Below, piece after piece: positions 42,522 through 54,110 of a stretch of 64,000 bases of DNA. Position 1 is the stretch's first letter, and every line of letters begins with the position of its first letter. Made by a program: the position numbers and the translations under genes. The notes below the pieces were generated by a model. The model was not told the origin of the DNA and made no database searches. It worked only from the letters and a program-made list of their open reading frames with translations. Source of the stretch: Sabellastarte sp. h YS-2021 (Eukaryota > Annelida > Polychaeta > Sabellida > Sabellidae). The stretch is taken from positions 63,459,603 to 63,523,602 of the forward strand of contig OZ024929.1 of NCBI GenBank assembly GCA_964017235.1. Direction: 5' to 3'.

Positions 42522-42624
42522 GACAAAAATGTCCAAGTAATTACAAGTTAATAAAATCTCGTTATATTATTGCTCTTTTTTAAAGAGATTTTATTAACTT
42601 GGAATTACTTAGACAATTTTTGTC
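42522..42624. repeat. Near-perfect 40-bp inverted repeat
   Basis: Arms 42522-42560 and 42585-42624 match with one gap and two mismatches around a 24-base loop (GTTATATTATTGCTCTTTTTTAAA region). The inner part contains CAAGTTAATAAA, the PLE end sequence. The loop resembles the tail of the second hammerhead family (compare 21300). Confidence 0.75.
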
Positions 42625-43001
42625 AAAAATCTTGGATTTCTCTGGAAAGTTTTCAAAATGTTTACATATAAAGTGAAAAACCATTACCTGGTCGTCACAT
42701 ATAACTTGATGGTATGTGCTCCACTTAAGAAAAATTGCCCTTTGCTTTTGCAGAGGTCACCACATGATCGGCAGTTGATTGGGTTTGTGGAAACAATGAC
42801 TAAACATAGTAGAGTGAAATTTGTTATTGGTTTCATTCATTGGTTGCTCAAGAAATGCCTATACTGTAGTATACTGTAATATTTTCAACATACAAGTTTA
42901 ACTATTATTTACATTGCAATCGTAGAGTTTTTGCACAAGATAGATGTGCGCTAAATTAGCAATTGCATACATCCTTTTATTGACTCTTGCATTTTTTTCA
43001 G

Positions 43002-43176
43002 TCGAACATGTGGAAATATTGGAAAATTATGTTTCAAGAGTATTTCTTGGATTAGTAAAAGTTATCAGAAGTAATATTTCCCTTGGATTAATTCGTGCCA
43101 GACAACTTGGAATAAGTCTGGCTATTGCTGATGTTGTTTGCAGTATGGATGCACATATGGAAGTGCAGGAGGGATG
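43002..43176 (+). CDS. GalNAc-transferase-like gene, exon 3 (catalytic D-x-H)
   Basis: Acceptor TTTTTTCAG, donor GGGATG|GTATGT. It encodes ILENYV, then VIRSNISLGLIRARQLGISLAIADVVCSMDAHMEVQEGW. This is the segment 'vlR...GLIRARxxGAxxAxGdVLxFLDxHcExxxGW' of GT27. The metal-binding D-x-H motif is intact as Asp-Ala-His. The usual Cys after His is Met. The split codon TG|G restores the Trp of GW on joining exon 4. This is the strongest evidence for the family. Confidence 0.9.
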
Positions 43177-43912
43177 GTATGTTGAACTTTTGTTTAGTGA
43201 TTGATAATAAAGTTTGTCAAAGGTGAAGATTTCTGTATACTAACTATCAGTGACAAGAACATTAATCATTATTTTAAAGTCTCTTTACGATCTTAATTGC
43301 CAAACGGCAACCATAGGGAGCAAATTGAGAATCCAAATTCCTGGATAATGCCACTCATACACAGTTCTTTAATAAATCTTTGATATACAGTGTGAATGTG
43401 TCAGAATGAAAATTTTTTGTTATTTATTTATTTATTTACTCATTTATTTATTATTTATTTGTGGTTTTACGTCGCTTTCAATACTGTACAGGTCATATCA
43501 TGACGGGTAGTTAGGAGGGCAGAGGAAACCAGTACATACAGTTGGTCAAGGTTCTGTACTGTAAACTGCCGACTAACAGTAAGCAATTACCAGTTTTGCC
43601 ACTTGAAACTGAACCATGATCTCAGAGATGGGAGGCCAGAGTGTTACCACTCTGCCACCATTTCCCCCACATTTTTGTTTAAATTCACAAACTAATTTAA
43701 TATGGCCCTCTGTTCTTCATTAATTTCAAAACAAAAATAACAAGATTTTTAGTAAAAAAGAGCAAACTAAAAATCTATTGGCATTTGAGGGTCTCAATCC
43801 TTTATCAGAATATAAGCGAGTTGAAATAGATGAACAACCTTTCCTTATCGGCAGTGATTCTTCTGGATTGGTCAGCCTCGTTCAACATCAACAAGTAATT
43901 CAATTTTTAAAA
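43177..43912. other. Intron sequence; low-complexity and a possible dispersed repeat
   Basis: A TTTA-type simple repeat at about 43425-43460. The 43450-43670 block (GTGGTTTTACGTCGCTTTCA...) resembles 19570-19720. Confidence 0.4.
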
Positions 43913-44695
43913 ATTGTAAGAGAGATAACATTTATACTACAATTCCATTGTCCATGTTCATACCCAGCGGATATATATATATATACAGCCAAATTTCACA
44001 AAGAATATATGGTTTTCTTTCAAATTTAAACAATTCTAAGCTATTTCGGATGAAGGAGTGAAGCTCCCAAAGCTCAAATAAATTTATTTATTTTATATGC
44101 TCTTTGTTTTTACTTTGTTTATTATTTTAATTTCCTTCATTTTCCTCGATAAATTACCATCGATGTTAAACGAAAGTGATGATACAAAACTTGCATTCTG
44201 AAATGATCTAAACTGTGACCAAAAGAATTAAAGTGAATAGGTACTTGTTTTATGCCTATTCTTGTTCTTGACATCTCTCAAGTGTTCTCTTATGCTATCT
44301 CCTAACCTCCTTTCTGTTTTACCGATATCAATCTCGCCATTTAATGCAATAAATGACATATTTGCAGCTACAAGAAAAAATACCTAAAGAAGTAAATTTA
44401 CCTCTACGGAGCTTAACTGTGTATACTTCACTGAAAACAAGATTGATGTTTTAAGACGTTTTCTGCCACATGGCAAAGTCATGAAAGACACATCTTTTGA
44501 ACTGAATTTAGAGTGGACGAGCATGTCACTTATGTTCCTGTGCCTACGGTACAAAATTCAAAAGGTTCATCTTGAAACAAATAGCCCACTTCCTCGTCAA
44601 GATTTAGCATGTGAAAATTCTTCTCTACAATGTCTTTAATTGCCTTACTGTGATAGTTGTATGTAAGGGTAAGTATAACCCTATTCATTTCTTTA
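43913..44695 (-). pseudogene. PLE-F (-): linker, cysteine cluster and GIY-YIG, decayed
   Basis: - strand copy running from EEMNRVILTLTYNYHSKAIKDIV (44690) through the cysteine region to the endonuclease C-terminus at 43913. Several frameshifts. A + strand PLE end with a broken hammerhead (CGGATGA...CAAAGCTC, 44047-44075) is inserted at about 44010-44130. Confidence 0.7.
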
Positions 44696-45430
44696 GCATA
44701 ACTTTGCCGTGTGGTAGAAAACGTCTTCCATTTCCCTTTGTTTTCAATCAGGTACACACACTTGAGGGCCCTAGAGGTAAATTTACTCCTTCAGGTATTT
44801 TTTCTTGTGTCAGCAAAGATGTCATTTATTGCATTGAATGTATTAGATGTGGAGAGATTTATAGTGCGGAAACAGAAAGCAGGTCAGGAGATAGGATAAG
44901 ATAACAGTTGAGAGATGTGAAGAACAAGAATAGAATATGTTTAATTTGAATTCTTTTGTTGAGGATATTAATTTTTATTGTCAGTTAAAATTGTGCAAAT
45001 TTAATAAATTTTGAATTTTTTTGACATTATAGTGGAATTTAAAAAAAATTTAAGATTTTTGATTTTGTGACATTGTAAAAAATTGAAAAAAAATTAAAAT
45101 TTTGATTTTTATGACGTCATAGTAAAAAAAGAATTTTTTTCTGATGTTATCTTAAGATTTATGATGTAAATATGACTAAATATGTGTTTTAAGTAATAAT
45201 GACGTGATTTGCTTTGTTAAAACATCATTTTGATGTAATTTTGTTTATTTACATATAAAAAGAGCTTTCTTTCAAATTTAAACAATTGTAAGCTATCTCT
45301 GATGAAGGAGTGAAGCTCCGAAAGCTCAAATAAATTTATTTATTTTATATGCTCTTTGTTTTTACTTTGTTTATTATTTCATATTAATTTAGTTTTTGTA
45401 TGCTTTATTTTTATTTTGTTTATTATTATA
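44696..45430 (+). pseudogene. PLE-G (+): cysteine cluster, GIY-YIG start and 3' end
   Basis: Begins at ITLPCGRK and abuts PLE-F head to head. The cysteine cluster lost its second half (RLPFPFVFNQ). GIY-YIG reads CGEIYSAETESRSGD, with YIGET damaged, and breaks off near 44930. The 3' region follows. Confidence 0.7.
45299..45327 (+). ncRNA. Hammerhead ribozyme core
   Basis: Complete CTGATGA, GGAG/CTCC and GAAAGCTC, followed by AAATAAATTTATTTATTTTATATGCTC. Confidence 0.7.
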
Positions 45431-45567
45431 AAAGTGCGAAGCAGGAAAACTTTAGTAACTTGGAATATCTATGATAAACTTTTAAATGTCCTGCTTCGCT
45501 CTTTGTTTCTTCAAACACAGAAATGAAAGCAATGTTATTATAAATGAGCAAATTTATTAGTATATTG

Positions 45568-45596
45568 ATGTTTCAGAGCCTAACTCCTTCCTCAGA
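45568..45596 (-). ncRNA. Hammerhead core, second PLE family
   Basis: CTGAGGA, GGAG...CTCT (one G-T pair), GAAACATC on the - strand, within a - strand end that spans about 45480-45620. Confidence 0.5.
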
Positions 45597-46006
45597 ACAC
45601 AAACCAATTCAAATACCAAATCTGTGCAAGCTTGTATTTTCTGCATGGATTTTTTATGCAACACACATGGGCACAAGCTCTGGAAAATGACCTTTCTAAT
45701 GATATATAATACATACTTGTAAGTAATATAGTTTCCGAGATATTAGTGAAAAGCCGGAACTTATCCACAGGGCGCCGGTGTATACAAAACAATACATCCT
45801 GGTCTGTATTTCCTCGTATTTAGGACAAATAAGTCGAGTAGTGGATAATAAAATTTAGTGCTTAGGTTTTGTTTGTATGAAATCTGTTAAAATATATTAT
45901 AATTTGAAAACTATACAAATCCAAGCTCTACAAATAAAAATTACCACAGATAATAAATGTTGCCATGTTTTCAGTTATATTTAATTTTGAAGAATTATTT
46001 TATTAG

Positions 46007-46092
46007 GTTGTTTCCCATTCTGAATGAAATCCAAAAGGATAGTCGGGTGATGGTAACTCCATATTTGGACTGGATGAAACCACAAACAGACG
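46007..46092 (+). CDS. GalNAc-transferase-like gene, exon 4
   Basis: Acceptor TTTTATTAG, donor GACG|GTAAGT. It encodes LFPILNEIQKDSRVMVTPYLDWMKPQTD. This parallels 'LEPLLxxIxxdxxxVVxPxIDxI' of GT27, directly after the D-x-H segment. Joining to exon 3 restores Trp and to exon 5 gives Gly (G|GT). Short (86 bp) but fully phase-consistent. Confidence 0.85.
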
Positions 46093-46298
46093 GTAAGTAT
46101 CAGATTGAAATATTCCCTATATAATGGTCTTACAGTTTCAAAAAATATGAAAAGTTAAGAAGTGTAATTTGAAATAGATAATCCAAGAAAAGAAAGTTTT
46201 GCTGATAAACTATTAAAATGTGCAGCTTCGCTCTTTCTTTCTTCAAACACAGAAATAAAAGCAATGTTGTTAATAAAGAGCAAATTTATTAGTATATT

Positions 46299-46327
46299 GA
46301 CCTTTCGGAGCCTACCTCCTTCCTCAG
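46299..46327 (-). ncRNA. Hammerhead core, second PLE family
   Basis: CTGAGGA, GGAG/GGCTCC-type stem, GAAAGGTC on the - strand, in an end spanning about 46190-46345. It shares the AAAGCAATGTT tail with 45480-45620. Confidence 0.5.
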
Positions 46328-46369
46328 AACACAAACCAATTCCAATACCAATGTATTTGTATGAAATAT

Positions 46370-46575
46370 TAAACCAAGTAAAAACAAAGAGCATACGAAA
46401 AATAAATTTATTTGAGCTTACGGAGCTTCGCTCTTTCATCAGAAATAGATTACAATTTACATTTTTTAAAAAGCTCTTTTTATATGTAAAATGAACAAAA
46501 TTACATCAAAATAGCGTTTTAACAAACCAAATCACGTCATAATTACTTTAAACACATATTTAGTCACACATTACT
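46370..46575 (-). mobile_element. PLE 3' end (-) with altered hammerhead
   Basis: GAAA is changed to GTAA at about 46418. It joins directly to an RT fragment at 46576, so the endonuclease has been deleted. Confidence 0.65.
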
Positions 46576-47365
46576 ATGTGGTAATTTCATCTGCTTTGAT
46601 CCACAATTTAATGTCAAGGAAATTCACACTTCAGAAACTGTGAAAGTATTTTGAAAGAAAGGGTGTAAATTACAGAAAAAAATAATTTATCTATCAAGGT
46701 TTTCTCTAGACATTGAAGTAGCACCCAAGATATCATCAATATATCTTTTGTGAAACTCGGGGAAAAGGACCATCATAAGTTTCAGAGACTTCAATTTCTT
46801 CTTTCTCCACAGCCAAATAGGTGTATTCTGACCTGGTGTGTCTATCATTGTACTACCAGTTTGTGAATAATAGGAATGTTAGTATAGAGACCTTTAATGT
46901 CCATATTAAGCAAAGGCTTGTTTCCACCTTGAAATAAAAAATTTCTCACGAAGTTCAGTGCATGATTATTCTCCTTTACAAAAGTCAGCAAAGATCTCAC
47001 AATGGGGTTGAGTGTTTCACTGAGATATTTTGAAATAACACTAGTAGGACAGGAACAAGATGAAACAACTGGCCTACCTGGATTTCCTGCCTTATGGATT
47101 TTTGGCAAGATACAAAAATGGCTACATTTGGGTTTCTCCACCAGGAAAGCAATTGCCATATCTGGAAGGTCTTTTGCACTTAACATTTGAGTCTATTTCA
47201 CTTTTAATAAACATGTTCATTTCGTCAGTTCTATCTGTCTCTAAACGAGTGTTAAAATGTTCATTTGACAACTGTCGTTCTGCTTCTTTTTGGTACAAAT
47301 CCTTTCTCCACACAACCGCACCACCCTTGTCTGCTGGCTAATCACAATATCTTCCCTTTGTTTCA
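46576..47365 (-). pseudogene. Penelope-like reverse transcriptase fragment
   Basis: The only clear PLE RT palm in the window. Reading 47340 to 46845: WRKDLYQKEAERQL, then FCILPKIHKAGNPGRPVVSSCSCPTSVISKYL, SLLTFVKENNHALNF, and LLNMDIKGLYTNIP (catalytic Asp plus the YTNIP box typical of PLEs). It then continues in another frame to ISRYIDDI-like and 'FRENLD' positions near 46700. At least two frameshifts or stops. PLE RTs are related to telomerase. Confidence 0.85.
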
Positions 47366-47374
47366 GTCATTTCA

Positions 47375-47705
47375 TTTTTGTGACGTCATAGTGAAAAATT
47401 GCAAAATATTAAAAAAAATTGAATTTTTTTTGTCACGTCATAGTGAAAATAATTTTTTTGTGAAGTCATCTTGTGATTTATGATGTAAATATGACTATAT
47501 ATGTGTTTTAAGTAATAATGACGTGATTTGGTTCATTTAAACGTCATTGTGATGTAATTTTGTTTATTTACAATTAAAAAGATCTTTTGTTTTTCAAATT
47601 TAAACAGTTTTTTGTTTCTGATGGAGTGAGGCTCCGAAGGATCAAAATAAATTTATTTATTTTAAATGCTCTTTGTTTTTCCTTTGTTTATTATTTTATA
47701 CAGTA
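47375..47705 (+). mobile_element. PLE 3' end (+) with degenerate hammerhead
   Basis: Standard 3' region. The ribozyme lost three bases (CTGATGGAGTG) and GAAAGCTC became GAAGGATC. Confidence 0.6.
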
Positions 47706-47805
47706 TCTTCAGTGACATAGTTCAACTGGGGAGGGATTTAACACAGAAGTGTACACACATTCTCTGCAGTGGAGATAAAAACCTAGTTATCTACTGCATT
47801 GTGTT

Positions 47806-48135
47806 CCAAGTTAATAAAGTTTTGCTGATTCGCTCTTTTAAATATCCATACAAAATAATAAACCAAGTAAAAACAAAGAGCATACAAAAAATAAATTTAT
47901 TTGAGCTTTCAGAGCTTCACTCCTTCATCAGAAATAGCTTACAATTGTTTAAATTTGAAAAAAGCTCTTTTTATATGTAAATAAACAAAATTACATCAAA
48001 ATGACGTTTTAACAAACCAAATCACGCCATTATTACTTAAAACACATATTTAGTCATATTTACATCATAAATCTTAAGATGATGTCACAAGTTTTTTTAC
48101 TATGACGTCACAAAAATCAAAATTTTTAATTTTTT
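47806..48135 (-). mobile_element. PLE 3' end (-) with hammerhead
   Basis: Starts at the PLE terminus (TCCAAGTTAATAAAG). It carries a hammerhead at 47903-47931 and the AT-rich region up to GCAATTTTT near 48135. Confidence 0.65.
47903..47931 (-). ncRNA. Hammerhead ribozyme core
   Basis: CTGATGA, GGAG...CTCT, GAAAGCTC on -. One G-T pair at the base of stem II. Confidence 0.55.
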
Positions 48136-48344
48136 GCAATTTTTTCCTATGTTATAACTCCGAAACTTCAAATGCATTTTTTGGGGGTATGCTCTTTGTT
48201 TTTACTTTGTTTAATTTTTTACTGTATTGTGTACTGTCTTCCAGAAAGAGCTTAATAAATGTGTTTCAGTGCACCAAGCAAGTTGTGGGGGTATATTAAC
48301 TTTGGTTTCATGAATTTTCTTTTCCTATCTCCTTTAAATTTGTA

Positions 48345-49480
48345 GAAGTATATTATGTTACAATTCTGTATCTATATTCATACCTTCTGGAAATACAGTG
48401 CTTAATTTTTGAATCAAGAAGCTTTCTTTTGCCTTCCTGGAAAAGTTGTCTCCAAAATTCTGATACAAAGCTTAAACTTTCAGATCATTCAAACTATGCC
48501 CTTAGAAGTAAATATGCACAGATACCTGTTTCTAGGGTTGCTAAGTTTTTATGTCTCTCAAATTTTCCCGAAGTCCGTACCCTTATCTTCTTTCAGTTTA
48601 GTTGCCCTTTGGAGAATATACACCTGTTGGCCCTCTGACTTGGTTCACATCAAAATCATCAGGTAAAACATCTTTTGAGGTCACATTAGACAGTCTTGAT
48701 GACTTGAGATTTTCCAGATATTTTTCAGTGAACAATTTCACATTTCGGTCTCTACGGTATTGAAAGTAGAGGTACACTACTTCATCATCAAAATTGTACA
48801 ATGTGAAAATTTCTTTTTATGATATTTTTTTATCATTTTGCTGTGTGGATTGAATGCAATACCTAGAATAATTCTTACAGTATTCACACCCTTTTGTCTT
48901 TCTTGAAGAGCTTGAGCTCGATTGATACCAATTACTGAAGCTTTATTGCTTTATCAATTACATTTCTTGGGGATAGTCCCTCACAATAAAGAAATTCTCC
49001 ATTTCATTCACTAATGACAGGATATCATGGTTTCCTGAACACAACCTTCTCCATCTTAAAAACTGAGAGTATGGTATAGCATTTTTATACGATTTTGAGT
49101 GACAAGAACCATATCTTAAATATGAATGACTCTCGGTAGCCTTGTTATGTACTGTGGTGGACAATCTATTTCTGCAAACTAAAACTATTATATTCAAGAT
49201 TCAATTACTTTCTCAAATACATCAAAAGTATACTGAAAAGCAGGATGGAAATTGCACACATAATCAATAAAATGAACAAGCTCTACTCTCGACATGGAGG
49301 TTGCACATACAATATCATCATTATATCTTTTATAAAATTCTGGCATAGGACCTTTCAATAATGTCTAATTCAAATTTTCCAACAGCCAAATTTGATTATT
49401 TAGGTCCAAATAGAGTCTCAATGATTGTATACCACCTATTTGTGAAAAATAACATCATCAAAACTTAAACAAGCTAATCC
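48345..49480 (-). pseudogene. Diverged PLE (second family), RT tail to endonuclease
   Basis: Reading 49440 to 48350: a VCATSMSR-like segment after the catalytic box, SYLRYGSCHSKSYKNAIPYSQFLRWRRLCSGNHD, then ENFFIVRDYPQEM. VVYLYFQYRRDRNVK and VRGPTGVYSPKG follow, then nuclease remnants. The order equals the main PLE family but identity is low. Many stops. Confidence 0.7.
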
Positions 49481-49689
49481 AAGTCAATAAAGTTTTGCTA
49501 CTTTGCTCTTTTAAATATCCATATTAAATAATGAACAAAGTAAAAACAAAGAGCATAAAAATAAATTAATTTTGAACTTTTGGCGCATCTCTCCATCATC
49601 AGAAAATTCTATACCGTTGAAAGGATACAGGGATTGCTTAGTGATAGTTATTTTTATATATTGTTTATGTATTTGAATTGGTTTGTGTT

Positions 49690-49718
49690 CTGAGGAAGGA
49701 GTGAGGCTCCGAAACGTC
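49690..49718 (+). ncRNA. Hammerhead core, second PLE family
   Basis: CTGAGGA, GGAG/CTCC with a TGAGG loop, GAAACGTC, followed by AAATAAATTC. The tail runs to about 49815 with GAAACAAAGAGCAAAGCAGCACATC. Confidence 0.6.
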
Positions 49719-49815
49719 AAATAAATTCATAAATTTGCTCTTTTATAATAACATTTCTTTTATTTTTTGTGTTTAAAGAAACAAAGAGCAAAGCAGCACA
49801 TCAAAAAGTTTATCT

Positions 49816-50466
49816 TCAGAAAAAACTTGCAAATCTTTAAATTTGAAAAAAAAATTATTTAATATGTAAATAAACAAAATTACATCACAATGACGCATAA
49901 AACATAACCAAATCACATCATTATTACTTAAAACACATATAAATGAGATGACGCAGAATCAAAATTTATAACTTTTTGCAATTTTTCACTATGACATCAC
50001 AAAATAGAAAATTTCCAAATATTTAAAAAAAATAAATTTCACTATAATGTGAAAATTTTCAAAATTTCTTAAATTGGCACAGTTTTAACTATCACAATAA
50101 AAATCAATATCCTCAACAAAATAATTCAAATTAAACAAATTGTAAGAGAGATAACATTTATACTGCAATTTCATTGTCCCTGTTCATACTCAGTGGGTAC
50201 ACAAAGCCAAATATTATAATGAAGTAACTTTCCTTGATATTACTTGCCAAATTGACAATCGATGTTTTCATACAAAACTTGCACTCTGAAATGATGTAAT
50301 CTGGCCAAAAGTAAACAGCTACCTCTGTATGCTCTTGTTCTTGACATCTCTCAATGATTCTCTAATCATATCCCTTAACCTCCTTTCTGTTTTCACGATA
50401 TAAACCTTGCACATCTAGTATCTTCAATGCAATAAATTACCTTTGCTGATACAAGAAAAAGTTATT
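49816..50466 (-). mobile_element. PLE fragment (-), 3' region and nuclease end
   Basis: AT-rich 3' region (49816-50150) and broken GIY-YIG C-terminus (50150-50466). It meets a + strand copy at about 50466. Confidence 0.6.
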
Positions 50467-50745
50467 TTAATGAAAGTTATTTCCTAATGAAATTTTGCTG
50501 TGTGTACCCAGTGGGTATGTACAGGGAAACTGGAATTGTAGTATAAATGTTATCTCCCTTTCAATTTGTTTAATTTGAATTATTTTCTGGAGTATATTGA
50601 TTTTTTATTGTCGTGATAAAAATTGTGCGATTTTAAGAAATTTTGAATTTTTTGACATCATAGTAAAAAAAAACTTTTTTAATTAAAAAATTTGGATTTT
50701 TGTGACGTCATCTTAAGATTTATGCCGTAAATATAATTAAATCTG
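50467..50745 (+). mobile_element. PLE fragment (+), nuclease end and 3' region
   Basis: Starts at the ESYFIMKF-like position (here AGTTATTTCCTAATGAAATT) and runs into the 3' region. Head-to-head with the preceding - strand piece. Confidence 0.6.
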
Positions 50746-51365
50746 TGTTTGATAAGAACGCACAAAGATGACTCTGGAATTGTGATACCAAGTTTCTCAT
50801 TTTGGCAGCTTTAAAACTTAAAATGGAAGAATGTAGAAATAATCCATGAGTGATGATGGTTTTACACATGATTTAACCATGGCACTTATGGTAATAATTT
50901 TATGATGTCGAACACGACATCTAAGCTTATTTAAGAGCCTTTTTTTCATAGTTGAAATATTTTACAAGGAATAAATTGTTTCACGTAGGTATCTTACTAT
51001 TGTAGTGACCTTGTTCATTCCATTGTACCTTGCGACCGCAGATTTGAGTATATCTTATTTTTTTAGAAGTTTAACACAAATGTAAAAATTAAATGACAAC
51101 ATTAAAACAATATACATCATATAAGATAATTATTTTACTAATAAATAGTAAACTAACTTAAAGAATGACAAACTATGTATGCAGGAGTGTGATTGTTGTC
51201 AGATAAATGTGTGAGCATAGACTAGAGCTCGTTTCTGCGCACCTCATCTTGTTAGAATCTTACACAAAATAGAAATTGTGCAAGCATTTCAGAGTGAAAA
51301 ATACACAATATAAACATGAAAAAAATGTAAAGAAAATGTAAGTAAATAATAAATAAATATAATAA
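50746..51365. other. Intron sequence; no gene seen
   Basis: AT-rich, no domain or repeat recognised. Confidence 0.4.
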
Positions 51366-52135
51366 GAAACCTTATGTTACAATTCCCACATTTATATTCA
51401 TTCCTTCTGGAAATACAGTGCTTAATTTTTGAGAAGAAGAAGCTTTCTTTTGCCTTTCTGGAAAATTTCTGAATTTTGATATAAAAGTTGAACTTTGAGG
51501 TCATTCAAACTATGACCTTGCGAGTTAAATTGTCTGTTTCTGGGGTTCCTAAGATTTTATGTCTCTCAAATGTTCCCGAATTTTGTTCCCTAGTCTTCTT
51601 TCAGTTTCCCCTATATAAAGACTACCACATTTTAAACATTCTATACTTTACATTATATCTTTGTGGATACAACTTTAGTCGGCCTTTGGAGAATATACAC
51701 CCCTTGGCCCTCTGACTTGGTGCAAATTATCAAAAACATGAGATCAGGTAAAACATCTTGTCCGGCCACATTTAACAGTTTTGCCGACTTGAGATTTTAC
51801 ACCTATTTTTGAGTGTACAACATATATTTTACATTTCGGTCTCTATGGTATGAAACAAAGGTTTTTCCTGGAAAAGGTAGCCTACTTCATCATCCAATTG
51901 TAAAATGTAAAAATTTCTTTCTATGATTTTTTTTATCATTTTGCTGTATGAATTGAAGGTAATGCCTGATGATTTTATCCACCAATTACTGATGCTTTTG
52001 CTTTATCAATTACTTTTTGGGAATAGTCCCTCACAAGAAATAAAGTTTCCATTTTATTCACTTTTGACACGAAACCACTGTCTTCTGAAATGTAGAAAAA
52101 TGATTTTGTGTCAAAAGTGAATGAAATGGAAAATT
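51366..52135 (-). pseudogene. Second-family PLE fragment (-)
   Basis: Matches the 48.3-49.0 kb copy (nuclease region at 51366-51720, QVRGPxGVYSPK near 51690, FQEKPLFHTIETEM-like near 51860). Heavily decayed. A short + strand piece (52140-52240, around TTTCATACCGTAGAGACCAAAATG) follows, again head to head. Confidence 0.6.
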
Positions 52136-52788
52136 TCTTTCTTGTGAGATGCATGATTAATTAGGCTACTTTTTCAGGAAAGACCTTTAGTTTCATACCG
52201 TAGAGACCAAAATGTGAAAGATATGCTTGTGGTACCCTCAATATTGTTATCTTCATAATATAACTTTTACTTTTTGATGATATTTTTAATGTTTTTCTTG
52301 TGTTGGTCCAAGGTAATGGTATTAATCAATTGACTAATTTTTGTTTGCAAAGAAAATAATGCATCGATTTCTTAGTCTTCACATTTTTTAACCCTGTTGA
52401 TGTATTTCATTTTTTGTTGAAGGTCTGATAAAAAGAGTTGAAACTCTTTAAATTTAATCTTTTAAGGTATCAATTAGTTCTATTTTTGCACCTGAATAAA
52501 AACAGACTGAAGCAGCATATTTTATATTTTTGTGAAAAATATAAATAATCATGGATAAGGTACACACAATACATAAAGCAAAATACATAAAATACATCAA
52601 TAAGATTTTGCTTTTGGCAATGTGCTTGTTTATTTGATTTTCTGGTTGTACATATTTCTGTCCTCTAAGATATTTTACAAAATATCGTAATATAATGTTA
52701 AAAAAACCAAAAAACCTTAGATTTTTCATCTTATTACACAGAAATGCTGTGCTACAACTAATAATCATTATGAAAATATTTATTTTAG

Positions 52789-52915
52789 GTACCTGGGTCT
52801 ATGAACATGGCAGCAGTAGGTACAAAACTGTCTGGTTTTGGTGGAACATGTTTTTCACATTCATGGAAGTTCCATATGATTTTAAAAATGACATTGATCC
52901 AACAAAATCTGTGCT
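52789..52915 (+). CDS. GalNAc-transferase-like gene, exon 5
   Basis: Acceptor TATTTTAG, donor GTGCT|GTAAGT. It encodes TWVYEHGSSRYKTVWFWWNMFFTFMEVP, then a stretch ending in DPTKSVL. In GT27 this region has a 'GxFxWxLxFxW' core followed by 'P...SPxxaGGLFAI'. The aromatic residues fit, but the leading Gly-Gly-Phe is not kept. The exon ends in phase 2, and the expected GGLFAI exon was not found in the remaining 11 kb, so the gene continues past the window. Confidence 0.8.
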
Positions 52916-53009
52916 GTAAGTATTATATTTGTTGAAAAATTAGTTATGCATGACAGCAATCCCCCAATTTATTTTTTTTTATTTTATCTGAGGTATTCTT
53001 TCATATTAT

Positions 53010-53145
53010 AAACTGATTAAGTGAAGCTCCGAAGACTCAAAATTAATTCATTTGAATTAATTGCTCTTTATAATAACTGTGTTTTAATTTATTTGAATAT
53101 TAAAAAGAGTGAAGCAGAACACAAAGACCTTCAAGTCATTTGTTT
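53010..53145 (+). mobile_element. PLE-like end remnant
   Basis: GTGAAGCTCCGAAGACTCAAAAT is the last part of a hammerhead, followed by a tail with AAAGAGTGAAGCAGAACA. The CTGATGA half is missing. Confidence 0.5.
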
Positions 53146-53429
53146 TTTTGCGCAATATTTTGTGCCTTTGGTTGAACAGCCAGTCCTGCCAAAGGGATTT
53201 ATCTCACTCATAATTCATAAGAAGAGCCTATCTGCCCAGTGTTCAAAAATAAACAACTCAGAAATTCTTGTGGCCTTTCAGGCAAATAACAAACACTATT
53301 GCATCCATAGGGTAGTTCTACCAAAACCCAACAGAAATTTCAGCCACAATACGGTTATGTTTGAAATATAACCCCATGAACTCTGTAAGACTTCACAGTT
53401 TCCTGCAATAAAATGCTGCTTAATTCTTC

Positions 53430-54110
53430 AAGAGAATGTCAGTACAAAATAATAAAGTAAAAACAAAAAGCATACAAAAAATAAATTTATTTGAGCTTTT
53501 GGAGCTTCACTCCTTCATCAGAAATAGCTGACAATTGTTTAAATTTGAAAAAAAATATCTTTTTAAGTCTAAATGAACAAAATTACATCAAAATGACGTT
53601 TTAACAGAACAAAATTACGTAATTATTACTTAAAACACATATTTAGTCATATTTACGTCATAAATCTTAAGATGACATCACAAAAAATATGTTTTACTAT
53701 GACGTCACAAAAATTAAAATTTTTAATTTTTTTGCAATTTTTCACTATGACGTCACAAAAATCGAAAATTTTTCAATTTTTCAATTTTTTTTAATTCACT
53801 ATAATGTCAAAAAATCCAAAATTTCTTAAATTCGCACAATTTTAACTATGACAATAAAAATCAATATCCTCAACAAAAGAATTCAAATTAAACAAATTGT
53901 AAGAGAGATAACATTTATACTACAATTCCATTGTCTCTGTTCATACCCACTGTGTACACACAGCCAAATTTCATAATGAATTAACTGTGGCCAAAAGAGT
54001 TGAAGTGAATAGCCACCTCTTTATGTCTATTCTTGTTCTTGACATCTCTCAAGTGTCCTCTTATCCTATCTCCTAACCTCCTTTCTGTTTCCCTGATATA
54101 AATAGTACAT
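53430..54110 (-). mobile_element. PLE-J (-), 3' end and nuclease C-terminus
   Basis: Hammerhead at 53493-53521 with GAAA changed to CAAA, then the AT-rich region with four GACGTCA words. The nuclease tail follows up to RETERRLGDRIRGHLRDVKNKNRHKEVAIHFNSFGHS at 54110-53990. 5'-truncated there. Confidence 0.75.
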
